From: Microbaculum marinisediminis | Lineage (GTDB): Bacteria; Pseudomonadota; Alphaproteobacteria; Rhizobiales; Tepidamorphaceae | Assembly: GCF_025397915.1 (NCBI RefSeq) | Contig: NZ_JALIDZ010000004.1 | Coordinates: 1-64,000, forward strand | Length of the DNA: 64,000 bases | Reading direction: 5' to 3' | Part shown: piece by piece, positions 16,857 through 26,788 of the stretch | How the letters are laid out: each line of letters begins with the position of its first letter | Position numbering within the stretch: position 1 is the stretch's first letter | Position numbers and translations under genes: made by a program | The notes under the pieces: model-generated | What the model was told of the DNA's origin: nothing | Database searches by the model: none | Seen by the model: the letters and a program-made list of their open reading frames with translations, nothing else

Positions 16857-18664
16857 GATGCCTTCCGGCCGGCGGCCGGGAGGCGGACGACGAAGCGGGC
16901 GCCGAGCACGGATCCGGCAGGCTTGCCGTCCTTTTCGCCGCTCGAGATCCGGTTCTCGGCGGTGATCCGGCCGCCGAGCGCCTCGACGATCTGGCGCGAG
17001 ATCGACAGGCCGAGGCCGGAATGGTTGCCGAAGGCCTCGCGCTCGCCGCGGTCGGTGTAGAAGCGCTCGAAGATGCGGTGTGCGGTCTCCGCCGGGATGC
17101 CCGGGCCGTCGTCGTCGACGACGATCTCGACCTCGTCGCGCACCCGCCGCGTCGACACGTGCACGGTGCCGTCGGCGGGCGAGAACGACTTGGCATTGTC
17201 GACGAGGTTGTTGACGACCTGGCCGAGGCGGGTGTCGTGGCCGATGACGAAGTAGTCGGAGGGGCTCGCGGGCTTGGCGATGGTCAGCTTGACCTCGGCC
17301 TGGCCTTCGCGGCGCATCTCGTTGGCCAGGGTCACGACCGTCTCCAGCAACTCGACGATATCGACCGGCTCGGCCTCCGTGCGGGCGAGCTCGGCGTCGA
17401 GGCGGGACGCGTCGGAGATGTCGGTGATCAGCCGGTTGAGGCGCTTGACGTCCTGCTGGACGATGGCGAGCAGGCGTTCGCGGTCCTCCTCGGTGCGCGC
17501 CAGCGGCAGGGTCTCCACCGCGCTCCTCAGCGAGGTGAGCGGGTTCTTCAGCTCGTGGGCGACATCGGCGGCGAAGCTCTCGATCGCCTCGATGCGCTGG
17601 TAGAGCGCGCGCGTCATCGACCGCAGCGCCCGCGACAGGTGGCCGATTTCGTCGTTGCGGTCGGTGAAATCGGGGATCTCGGCCCGCGCCCTGGTGCCGT
17701 AGCGCACGCGCTCGGCGGCGGCGGCGAGACGGTGCACGGGACCGGCGATCGTCGAGGCGAGCAGGATCGACAGGCCCAGCGTGACGACGGCGGCGACCAG
17801 GAAGATGCGCAGGATCGCCATGCGCTCGGCGGCGACGATCGAGTCGATGTCGCCGCCCTGGGTCGACAGCAGCAAGGCGCCGTGCACGGCGCGGAAGCGC
17901 TGGATCGGCACCGCCACCGAGACGATCATCTCGCCCTTGTCGTTGACGCGCACGACGCTCGCCGAGGAGCCGTTCAGCGCGGCGTCGACCTCGGCGTAGC
18001 TGCGGCCGCCGTCCGCGCCGATCTCCTCGTAGAGCGGCAATTCGCCGCGGCGCAGCCACAGGCGCAGCGCCTCCCAGGCGCGCTCGAACACGTTCCGCTC
18101 GTTGCCGCCGGGGGCGGGCAGCTCGTAGCGCAGGATCTGGCCGCGCGAGAAGATGTGGCGGGAATCGAGGATCAGGAAGCCGTCGCGGTCATAGATGCGC
18201 GCCCGCGTGCGCGTCGGCGAGATCAGGCGCCGCAGGATCGGCGCGACCTGCTCGGGATTGATCAGGAAGTCGACGACGCCGAGCTGTTCCTCGGTCGGCG
18301 AGACGCTCTGCCCCGCGCCGAGCTCGAAAAAGATCTCGGGGTCGACCCTGAGCGCGTCGGGATCGTAGGCGCCGGAGGCGGCGATGGCGCCGGCGATGAT
18401 CTCGCCCTGAGTGAGCAGGCTCTCCACGCGGGCGTCGATCAGGCCCTCGCGGAACTGGTTGAGATAGAGGATGGCCGAGACCATCGCCACCAGACCGGCG
18501 AGGTTCAGGATGGCGATGCGCTTCGTCAGGCTGGAGAAGACGTAGTCGCCGAAGAAGCGGCGGACATAGCGCCGCCGGCCGGCGGCCTCGCCCGCGTCCG
18601 CCTGCTCCGTACGGACCTCGTCTTCCTGTCCGGCCCGCCAGCCCCGTTCCGCCTCCACAGCCAT
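16853..18664 (-). CDS. chvG: ChvG/ExoS/BvrS-type sensor histidine kinase
   Basis: Membrane histidine kinase of 603 aa. The first membrane helix follows SSLTKRIAILN (residues ~40-60), then a periplasmic sensor of ~220 residues containing ARIYDRDGFLILDSRHI. A second helix is ILRIFLVAAVVTLGLSILLAS, followed by a HAMP segment. The H-box is HELKNPLTSLRS with phosphoacceptor His370, and the ATPase motifs are NLVDNAKSFS, DDGPGIP and GLGLSISRQIVEALGG. In rhizobia, Agrobacterium and Brucella this kinase responds to acid and envelope stress and controls exopolysaccharide, motility and virulence. I chose the ATG at 18664, 10 nt after chvI; a GTG at 18703 would overlap chvI. Confidence 0.94.
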   Translation of the reverse strand: MAVEAERGWRAGQEDEVRTEQADAGEAAGRRRYVRRFFGDYVFSSLTKRIAILNLAGLVAMVSAILYLNQFREGLIDARVESLLTQGEIIAGAIAASGAYDPDALRVDPEIFFELGAGQSVSPTEEQLGVVDFLINPEQVAPILRRLISPTRTRARIYDRDGFLILDSRHIFSRGQILRYELPAPGGNERNVFERAWEALRLWLRRGELPLYEEIGADGGRSYAEVDAALNGSSASVVRVNDKGEMIVSVAVPIQRFRAVHGALLLSTQGGDIDSIVAAERMAILRIFLVAAVVTLGLSILLASTIAGPVHRLAAAAERVRYGTRARAEIPDFTDRNDEIGHLSRALRSMTRALYQRIEAIESFAADVAHELKNPLTSLRSAVETLPLARTEEDRERLLAIVQQDVKRLNRLITDISDASRLDAELARTEAEPVDIVELLETVVTLANEMRREGQAEVKLTIAKPASPSDYFVIGHDTRLGQVVNNLVDNAKSFSPADGTVHVSTRRVRDEVEIVVDDDGPGIPAETAHRIFERFYTDRGEREAFGNHSGLGLSISRQIVEALGGRITAENRISSGEKDGKPAGSVLGARFVVRLPAAGRKAS

Positions 18665-18674
18665 ACGGTCTCGC

Positions 18675-19373
18675 TCAGTTCTCCTTGAAGCGGTAGCCGA
18701 CACCGTAGAGCGTTTCGATCATGTCGAAGCTCGTATCGACCGCCTTGAACTTCTTGCGGAGCCGCTTGATGTGGCTGTCGATCGTGCGATCGTCGACATA
18801 GACCTGGTCGTCATAGGCCGCGTCCATCAGCGCATTGCGGCTCTTGACCACGCCGGGGCGCTGGGCGAGCGCCTGCAGGATCAGGAACTCGGTGACGGTC
18901 AGCGTCACCGGCCTGGCGTCCCAGGTGCAGGTGTGGCGCTCGGGATCCATCATCAGCTGGCCGCGCTCGATCGCCTTGGAGCCCTCCTCGCGCGGGGCAG
19001 TGGCCTCGCGGGCGCCGGCGCGGCGCAGCACCGCCTTGACGCGCTCGACAAGCAGGCGCTGGGAGAACGGTTTGCGGATGAAATCGTCGGCGCCCATCTT
19101 GAGCCCGAACAGTTCGTCGATCTCCTCGTCCTTGGAGGTGAGGAAGATGACGGGCATCTCGGATTTCTGGCGCAGCCGGCGCAGAAGCTCCATGCCGTCC
19201 ATGCGCGGCATCTTGATGTCGAGGATGGCGAGATCGGGCGGCGTGGCGCTGAGGCCTTCGAGCGCCGAGGCACCGTCGGTGTACGTCAGAATCCTGTAGC
19301 CCTCGGATTCCAGCGTCATGGACACCGAGGTCAGGATGTTGCGATCGTCGTCGACGAGGGCGATTGTCGGCAT
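18675..19373 (-). CDS. chvI: ChvI/BvrR-type response regulator
   Basis: OmpR/PhoB-class response regulator of 232 aa. The receiver domain has acidic residues in LVDDDRN, phosphorylation site Asp52 ([10 protein letters not shown]), LTSKDEE and KPFSQRLL. The C-terminal winged helix contains [29 protein letters not shown] and [11 protein letters not shown]. It is the first gene of chvI-chvG-hprK-EIIA-HPr and is divergent from the HugZ-like gene. ChvI is essential or near-essential in several Rhizobiales. The leader region 19374-19543 must contain both promoters, but I could not identify an operator. Confidence 0.96.
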   Translation of the reverse strand: MPTIALVDDDRNILTSVSMTLESEGYRILTYTDGASALEGLSATPPDLAILDIKMPRMDGMELLRRLRQKSEMPVIFLTSKDEEIDELFGLKMGADDFIRKPFSQRLLVERVKAVLRRAGAREATAPREEGSKAIERGQLMMDPERHTCTWDARPVTLTVTEFLILQALAQRPGVVKSRNALMDAAYDDQVYVDDRTIDSHIKRLRKKFKAVDTSFDMIETLYGVGYRFKEN

Positions 19374-19543
19374 GATTTCTTGCGACTCGCGGCTGTTTGC
19401 ACGAAGTTCCGGACGCCACTCATCGCGTCCACAGGGCGAAAATGTGGCGGCGCCGCGCCCGGATTTCTATAGTCGCCCATGAGATTAGACGCAGTTTAGT
19501 GCGAATACGTCCCACTGTCATGGCTTGATCGGAGGCTGAGCCG

Positions 19544-20278
19544 ATGAACGATACCAAAACAGAGCGCCCCTTCGACGCGGTTTCGAGCGCCCGCGAGGTG
19601 ATGCGGCTGGCGCTGATCGGGAGCCTCGCGACCCTGGACGCGCAGGGCCGGCCCTATGCCTCGCTGGTCACCACGGCGACCACGATCGCCGGGGAACCGA
19701 TCCTGCTTTTGTCGAAACTGGCCGTGCACACGCAGAATCTCGACCGCGATCCGCGCGCGTCGCTGCTTCTGGTCGGTCCGGGCGGGGAAACCGGCGATCC
19801 GCTGGCCGGCGCGCGGGTTTCGCTGACGGGCACGGTCGCCCGCGACGACGACGACCACCTCGAGCGCCGGTTCCTGGCCCGCCATCCGGAAGCCGCGGGC
19901 TATGCCGGCTTCGCCGATTTCGCCTTCTATCGGTTCACGGTGGACAGCGGGCATCTGGTCGCCGGATTCGGGCGGATCGTCGACATTCCGGCCGCGGATC
20001 TGCTGGTCGATGTCGAAAAGGGGCTCGCCGAGACGGAATCGGGCGCGGTTTCGCACATGAACGAGGACCATGCCGACGCGCTGCGCCTCTATGCCACGCA
20101 GCTTCTCGGTCTGGGCGACGGGCCCTGGCGGGCGGTCGGCCTCGACCCGCTGGGCCTCGACATGCTGTGCGGAACCACGCCGGCCCGGCTCGATTTCCCC
20201 GCTCCGGTCACCAATGGGGGAGACCTCCGCTCCACCCTTGCGACGCTTGCCCGAAAGGCGCGGTCGGATGCCGCATAA
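19544..20278 (+). CDS. HugZ-like FMN-binding split-barrel protein with DUF2470 domain
   Basis: Protein of 244 aa. Residues ~15-150 form a pyridoxamine-phosphate-oxidase-like split barrel (LIGSLATLDAQGRPYASLVTTAT, LLLSKLAVHTQNL). The C-terminal ~80 residues match DUF2470 (ESGAVSHMNEDHADALRLYA). This two-domain arrangement is that of HugZ-type heme-utilisation or heme-degrading proteins, whose C-terminal part supplies the haem ligand in characterised members. No haem uptake genes are nearby, so function is by family only. A GGAGG sits before the ATG. It is divergent from chvI, a neighbourhood also seen in rhizobia. Confidence 0.83.
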   Translation: MNDTKTERPFDAVSSAREVMRLALIGSLATLDAQGRPYASLVTTATTIAGEPILLLSKLAVHTQNLDRDPRASLLLVGPGGETGDPLAGARVSLTGTVARDDDDHLERRFLARHPEAAGYAGFADFAFYRFTVDSGHLVAGFGRIVDIPAADLLVDVEKGLAETESGAVSHMNEDHADALRLYATQLLGLGDGPWRAVGLDPLGLDMLCGTTPARLDFPAPVTNGGDLRSTLATLARKARSDAA

Positions 20279-20457
20279 ACTAAGTACAAAAGCGGATACA
20301 GCTACTGCTTGCTCCCCGCTTTTCCACGGTCTAGTTTCGCCGCCCACGAGCCGGGCGGAACAAGGGCGGCTCGCTAAGGCGTGAAACCGCCGGGTGCGCT
20401 TGAACGTTCGCATCCGGCGACGAGTTTGGCCGGGCGCGGGCGCCGGGCCGAAGCGAC

Positions 20458-22086
<1,629 letters not shown>

Positions 22087-22187
22087 CGATCTCGCCACCC
22101 GCCGCCGGTCGTCCCGACGGTGGCGGCCGTCGTGCTTGCGTTCACTGGCGTTTGAGTCGATACCCGCACCGCATGGAGCGGGCATCG

Positions 22188-23057
22188 ATGCGTGACACCC
22201 TCGACCTCGACGCCTATCTGCGGCGGATCGGCCATGACGGCGCCCGGACGGCGACGGCCGCGACGCTTCGGTCCGTCGTTCTGGCGCACACGAAGGCGAT
22301 CGCCTTCGAGAACCTCGATCCGCTGCTCGGCCGCCCGGTGCGGCTCGATGTCGGTTCGATCCAGCGCAAGCTGATCGCCGGGGGCCGCGGCGGCTACTGC
22401 TTCGAACACAACCTGCTACTCGCCCACGCCCTGCGCGCGATGGGATTTGGCGTGACCGGGCTTGCCGCGCGCGTGGTCCTGGACCTGCCGCCGGGCGCGA
22501 TGCGGCCGCGCACGCACATGCTGCTCCTGGTCGGGATGGACGGCGGGACGGATGGCGGGCGGGCGATCGTCGATGTCGGCTTCGGCGGCCTGACCCCGAC
22601 GGCACCGCTGAGGCTCGAAACCGATGCCGCGCAGACGACGCCGCACGAGCCGTTCCGGGTCGACAGGGTTGATAGGGGCGACAGGGGCGAGACCGGCTAC
22701 CGCCTGGATGTGCGGATCGCCGACACCTGGACGCCGCTCTACGCCTTCGACCTGCAGGCCCAGCACGACGCGGACTTCGAGATGATGAACCACTATACCG
22801 CGACCCATCCCGCCTCGACCTTCCGCAACGCGCTGATGGCGGCGCGGGTCACCGACGACGCCCGCTACGGCCTGCGCGACGCGGTGCTGTCGGTGCATCG
22901 CCGTGGCGCGCCGTCGCAGCGGCGGACGCTGGACAGCGTCGCGGCCATCCGCGACACGCTGGCCGACCCGTTCGGGATCTCGCTGCCGGACGATCCGGCC
23001 CTCGACCCTGCCCTCGACGCGGCGCTTGCCCGTCTCGTCGGGGAGACGGCCCGATGA
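22188..23057 (+). CDS. nat: arylamine N-acetyltransferase
   Basis: Acetyl-CoA-dependent N-acetyltransferase of 289 aa. The catalytic triad is visible: Cys71 in GGRGGYCFEHN, His110 in RPRTHMLLLV and Asp129 in IVDVGFGG. The motif FENLDPLLGRP is also diagnostic of the family, and the length is typical. I chose the ATG at 22188, preceded by GGAG with 9-nt spacing; an ATG at 22173 is in frame and would add five residues. The stop overlaps the start of the gamma-glutamyltransferase gene (ATGA), so the two are made together. Natural substrates of such enzymes are usually unknown. Confidence 0.93.
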   Translation: MRDTLDLDAYLRRIGHDGARTATAATLRSVVLAHTKAIAFENLDPLLGRPVRLDVGSIQRKLIAGGRGGYCFEHNLLLAHALRAMGFGVTGLAARVVLDLPPGAMRPRTHMLLLVGMDGGTDGGRAIVDVGFGGLTPTAPLRLETDAAQTTPHEPFRVDRVDRGDRGETGYRLDVRIADTWTPLYAFDLQAQHDADFEMMNHYTATHPASTFRNALMAARVTDDARYGLRDAVLSVHRRGAPSQRRTLDSVAAIRDTLADPFGISLPDDPALDPALDAALARLVGETAR

Positions 23058-24547
23058 GCCCGCCGCGCGGCGCGGTCGCCGCCGGCCATCCGCGCACCGC
23101 CGAGGCGGCGGCCGACGTTCTGGCCGAGGGCGGCAACGCATTCGACGCCGCGATCGCCGCGCTGTGGATGGCCTGCGTCTGCGAGCCGGTGCTGGCGAGC
23201 CCCGGCGGCGGCGGCTTCCTGACCGCGCAGGCGGACGGGCGCACGCGCGTGTTCGACTTCTTCACCGCGGCGCCGTCGCGCGCGCTGCCGCAAGACGAGA
23301 TCGAGTTCGCCGAGGTGACCGTCGATTTCGGCACGGCGACGCAGGTCTTCCATATCGGCGCGGGCGCCAGCGCGACGCCGGGCTTCGTGCCGGGCGTCTT
23401 CGCCGTCCACGAACAGCTCGGCAGCCTGCCGATGCGCCGCCTGACCGAACCGGCCGTCGTCGCCGCGCGCGAAGGCGTGCGGGTGATGCCGCTGCAGGCC
23501 TACGTGTTCGACATTGTCGGGCCGATCTACCGCTGGACCGACGCGGCGGCCGCCCTGTTCGCCCCCGACGGCACGCTGCCGCAGGACGGCGCGACGTTTG
23601 CCAACCCGGCCCTGGCCGAGGCGATCGACGCGATCGGCCGCGAAGGCCTGCGGATCGCGACCGAGGGCGAGATCGCGGCGGCGATGGCCGAGGTCTCGAC
23701 CGCCCATGGCGGCCATCTCACCCATGCCGACATCGCCGGCTTCGCTGTGGAACTGCGCGCGCCGATCGAAGCGGCGATCGGCTCGGGGAGCGGAGACTGG
23801 ACGGTGTCGCTCAATCCGCCACCGGCGCTTGGCGGCGCGCTGGTGGCGGCGATGCTGCGCACGCTCGACCCGCATGACGCGGGCGATCCGATGGCGCGCG
23901 CGCGGGCCATCGACACCGTCGACCGGTTCTGGCGCGAGGCGCCGACCGATCCCGGCCGGCTGATCGGCACGGAGGCGCCGCGGCCGGCGCAGGCGGCCAC
24001 CCGCGGCACCACCCATGTCAGCGTCATCGACGCGGACGGCAACGCGGCCGCGGCCACCGTCTCCAACGGCGAGGGCAACAGCCGGCTCGTCAGGGACTGC
24101 GGCTTCATGCTCAACAACATGCTGGGCGAGGAGGACCTCAATCCGGGCGGCTTTCACCGCTGGGCACCGGGGCAACGCCTCGGCTCGATGATGACGCCGG
24201 GGATCGCGGCACGGCGGGACGGCTCCGTGGTCGCCTTCGGCTCGGGCGGCTCGAACCGCATCCGTACGGCGATCCTGCAGGCGCTGCTGAACCGGTGCTC
24301 GGCGGGGATGCCGCTGCAGGACGCCGTCGACGCGCCGCGCCTGCATCTCGAGCGCGGCCATCTCGATTTCGAGGATTTCCTTGCAGAGGCCGATCGCGCA
24401 CGGCTGATCGGCGCCTTTCCCGACCATCGGGCCTGGCCGGAGCGGAACCTCTATTTCGGCGGTGTCCACGCGGTCGAGCGGACCGCCAAGGGCGGCTTCG
24501 AGGCCGCCGGCGACCCGCGCCGCGGCGGGGCGCGCCGGATCGTCTAG
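23054..24547 (+). CDS. gamma-glutamyltransferase family protein
   Basis: Ntn-hydrolase of 497 aa, related to GGT, which cleaves gamma-glutamyl bonds such as that of glutathione. GGNAFDAAIAALWMACVCEP and SPGGGGFL match the family's N terminus. The predicted self-cleavage and nucleophile site is Thr319 in RGTTHVSVID. C-terminal motifs LNNMLGEEDLNPGGFH and GSGGSNRIRTAILQ (oxyanion region) are present. It lacks an obvious signal peptide, whereas classical GGT is periplasmic, and it is shorter than E. coli GGT. Overlap with nat suggests shared regulation, perhaps in conjugate turnover; that role is speculative. Confidence 0.9.
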   Translation: MSPPRGAVAAGHPRTAEAAADVLAEGGNAFDAAIAALWMACVCEPVLASPGGGGFLTAQADGRTRVFDFFTAAPSRALPQDEIEFAEVTVDFGTATQVFHIGAGASATPGFVPGVFAVHEQLGSLPMRRLTEPAVVAAREGVRVMPLQAYVFDIVGPIYRWTDAAAALFAPDGTLPQDGATFANPALAEAIDAIGREGLRIATEGEIAAAMAEVSTAHGGHLTHADIAGFAVELRAPIEAAIGSGSGDWTVSLNPPPALGGALVAAMLRTLDPHDAGDPMARARAIDTVDRFWREAPTDPGRLIGTEAPRPAQAATRGTTHVSVIDADGNAAAATVSNGEGNSRLVRDCGFMLNNMLGEEDLNPGGFHRWAPGQRLGSMMTPGIAARRDGSVVAFGSGGSNRIRTAILQALLNRCSAGMPLQDAVDAPRLHLERGHLDFEDFLAEADRARLIGAFPDHRAWPERNLYFGGVHAVERTAKGGFEAAGDPRRGGARRIV

Positions 24548-24700
24548 CCGTCCCGGACCGCCAGCCTTCGAGACGGGGCTGGCGCCCGTCCCTGTTGCGA
24601 GGGCAGAGTAAGGCCGACCCGAATGGGTCCATGCGGGCGCGGTCGCCGGAACGCGGCCCGACCACGTGGGCGATATGGCCCCGCCGCGAGGACAGGCTCC

Positions 24701-25363
24701 ATGACCATGTCAGGCTTCAAGCCGCTGAACTTCGCTGAAGTGTCGCCCGAGGACATGCGCGAACGGGCGCGCGCGTTCCGGGCGCTGATGGCGCGGCGGC
24801 GCGGGGTGCGGGACTTCTCCGACCGGCCGGTGCCGCTGAGCCTGATCGAGGACTGCGTGATGGCGGCGGCCTCGGCGCCTTCCGGCGCCAACCAGCAGCC
24901 CTGGCATTTCGCCATCATCGGCGACCCGGCCGTGAAGTCGCGCATCCGGGCGGCGGCGGAGGCGGAAGAACGGGAGTTCTATGCCGGCCGCGCCGGCGCG
25001 GAATGGCTCGGCGCGCTCGCCCCGCTGGGCACCGACGCCGACAAGCCGTTCCTGGAGACCGCCCCGTGGCTGATCGCCGTCTTCGCGCAGCGCTACGGCC
25101 TCACCGACGGCCGGCGGATCAAGCAGTATTACGTGCCCGAATCGGTCGGCATCGCCACCGGCCTTCTGATCGCCGCCCTGCACAATGCCGGCCTGGCGAC
25201 GCTGACCCATACGCCGGCGCCGATGGGATTTCTCAACGCCATCTGCCGCCGGCCCGACACCGAGAAGCCCTACGTCCTGGTGGTAGCGGGCCATCCCTCG
25301 CAAGCCTGCATGGTGCCGGATATCCGGCGAAAGGCGTTCGCGGACGTGGCGAGCGTCTTCTAG
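24701..25363 (+). CDS. nitroreductase family flavoprotein
   Basis: FMN-dependent oxidoreductase of 220 aa. The N-terminal FMN-phosphate motif [14 protein letters not shown] is followed by [41 protein letters not shown] and the C-terminal VVAGHPS. The overall pattern is closest, from memory, to the iodotyrosine-deiodinase-like subgroup of nitroreductases, which reductively dehalogenate halophenols, but the substrate cannot be read from sequence. I chose the ATG at 24701, with GAGG about 9 nt upstream; another ATG lies 6 nt later. Downstream DNA (25364-25567) is T-rich with no clear hairpin. Confidence 0.88.
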   Translation: MTMSGFKPLNFAEVSPEDMRERARAFRALMARRRGVRDFSDRPVPLSLIEDCVMAAASAPSGANQQPWHFAIIGDPAVKSRIRAAAEAEEREFYAGRAGAEWLGALAPLGTDADKPFLETAPWLIAVFAQRYGLTDGRRIKQYYVPESVGIATGLLIAALHNAGLATLTHTPAPMGFLNAICRRPDTEKPYVLVVAGHPSQACMVPDIRRKAFADVASVF

Positions 25364-25609
25364 GGTCCCGGTGCTGCGGCTGTTTTCGGCGCAATTTTTC
25401 GGGCGTTTTTTTCGCGCGCTGTCTTTGGCGCTGTTTCCGGGCCGTTCCGGCGCTTTCCCGGGACGTTGGGGCCGGTGCCCCACGCACGCCCCTCTCCCTA
25501 GGGCAGGATTTTGCCTTGAAGGACTTTCCCGATTCAGCCAACTAACGGTTAATGTGCTGGCAGTAACGTGCCGGCCGAGTCATTGGAAATCACCGCTCGG
25601 GAGGGACAA

Positions 25610-26782
25610 ATGCGGACCGGAACCAACCTCGCGAGGGTATGCGGCATAGCCGCTCTCGCCTTGGCAGCCAGCGGCGCTTTGGCCCAGGATTCGACGAAAA
25701 CGGCACCGGCCGTCGTCGTCGCGGCGGTGAAGAACGAAGACGTCACCACGCGGGAATCCTTCGTCGGCCGGGTCGAGGCGATCCAGTCGGTGGACCTCCA
25801 GGCCCGCGTCGAAGGCTATGTCGAGGAGGTCGCCTTCCAGGAAGGCGCGCTGGTGAAGACCGGCAAACTGCTGTTCTCCCTCGACAAGGGCCCCTACGAG
25901 GCCTCGCTGGCCGAGGCGCAGGCCGCGCTGAAGTCGGCCGAAGCATCGCTGGAGGGCGGCAAGGCGAAGCTGAAGGACGCCGACCTGACCCTGGAACGCC
26001 AGCAGACGCTGATCAAATCCAACACCGTCTCCCAGGCCATGGTCGATCAGGCGCAGGCGTCGCGCGACGAAGCCGCCGCCAACGTGGACTCGGCCAACGC
26101 CTCGATCGCCCAGGCCAACGCCAATATCCAGTCGGCGCAGCTCAACCTGTCCTACACGGAAATCGCCTCGCCGATCGACGGGCGCATCGGCAAGGCGAAC
26201 TACACCAAGGGCAATCTGGTCAATACCGCGTCGGGAACGCTGGCGACCGTCATCCAGATGGACCCGATCCGGGTGGTCTTCTCGATCTCCGACCGCACCT
26301 ATCTGCAGGTCGTCGAGCAACTGAAGAAAACCTCGCCGGACAAGGATTTCCGCGACGACTTCAGACCGACCATCCAGCTCGCCAACGGCGACGAGTACCA
26401 GTACCCGGGCCAGATCTCCTTCATCGACAACACGGTCGACAAGTCGACCGGCACGATCGCGATCCGCGCCAATTTCAAGAATCCCGACTACGAGCTGGTT
26501 CCCGGCCAGTTCGTCGAGGTGACCGTGCAGGTCGGCGCGACGCAGCTGCTTCCCGTGATCCCGGTCAGCGCCATCCTGCAGGACAAGGACGGCCCCTACG
26601 TGCTGATGGTGGACACGGACAACCGGGCGCAGATCCGGCGGATCAAGACCGGCGAGCACTTCGACAACAAGGTTGCGGTCACCGGCGGCCTTGAGCAGGG
26701 CGACACCATCATCGTCGAAGGCATCCAGAAGGTGACGGCCGGCGAGGCGGTGAAGCCGCAGACCGCCTCGAGCGGGAGCTGA
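25610..26782 (+). CDS. RND efflux periplasmic adaptor (membrane fusion protein)
   Basis: HlyD/AcrA-type adaptor of 390 aa. It has a Sec signal peptide ending near GALAQ (no lipobox cysteine, so it is not a lipoprotein). A lipoyl half-motif RVEGYVEEVAFQEGALVKTGKLLF comes next, then a coiled-coil hairpin (AQAALKSAEASLEGGKAKLKDAD through ANIQSAQLNLSYTEI). The lipoyl return PIDGRIGKANYTKGNLV and a beta-barrel/membrane-proximal part follow. I chose the ATG at 25610, preceded by GGGAGGGA. It is 6 nt upstream of the pump gene. No outer-membrane factor or regulator gene is adjacent, so the pump must borrow a TolC-like channel. Confidence 0.93.
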   Translation: MRTGTNLARVCGIAALALAASGALAQDSTKTAPAVVVAAVKNEDVTTRESFVGRVEAIQSVDLQARVEGYVEEVAFQEGALVKTGKLLFSLDKGPYEASLAEAQAALKSAEASLEGGKAKLKDADLTLERQQTLIKSNTVSQAMVDQAQASRDEAAANVDSANASIAQANANIQSAQLNLSYTEIASPIDGRIGKANYTKGNLVNTASGTLATVIQMDPIRVVFSISDRTYLQVVEQLKKTSPDKDFRDDFRPTIQLANGDEYQYPGQISFIDNTVDKSTGTIAIRANFKNPDYELVPGQFVEVTVQVGATQLLPVIPVSAILQDKDGPYVLMVDTDNRAQIRRIKTGEHFDNKVAVTGGLEQGDTIIVEGIQKVTAGEAVKPQTASSGS

Positions 26783-26788
26783 TCGCCC

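Noticed and set aside
20288-20330. Possible terminator AAAAGCGG ... CCGCTTTT before pckA
   Set aside because: The arms are complementary but the loop is about 20 bases and the T-run short; too weak to list as a terminator.
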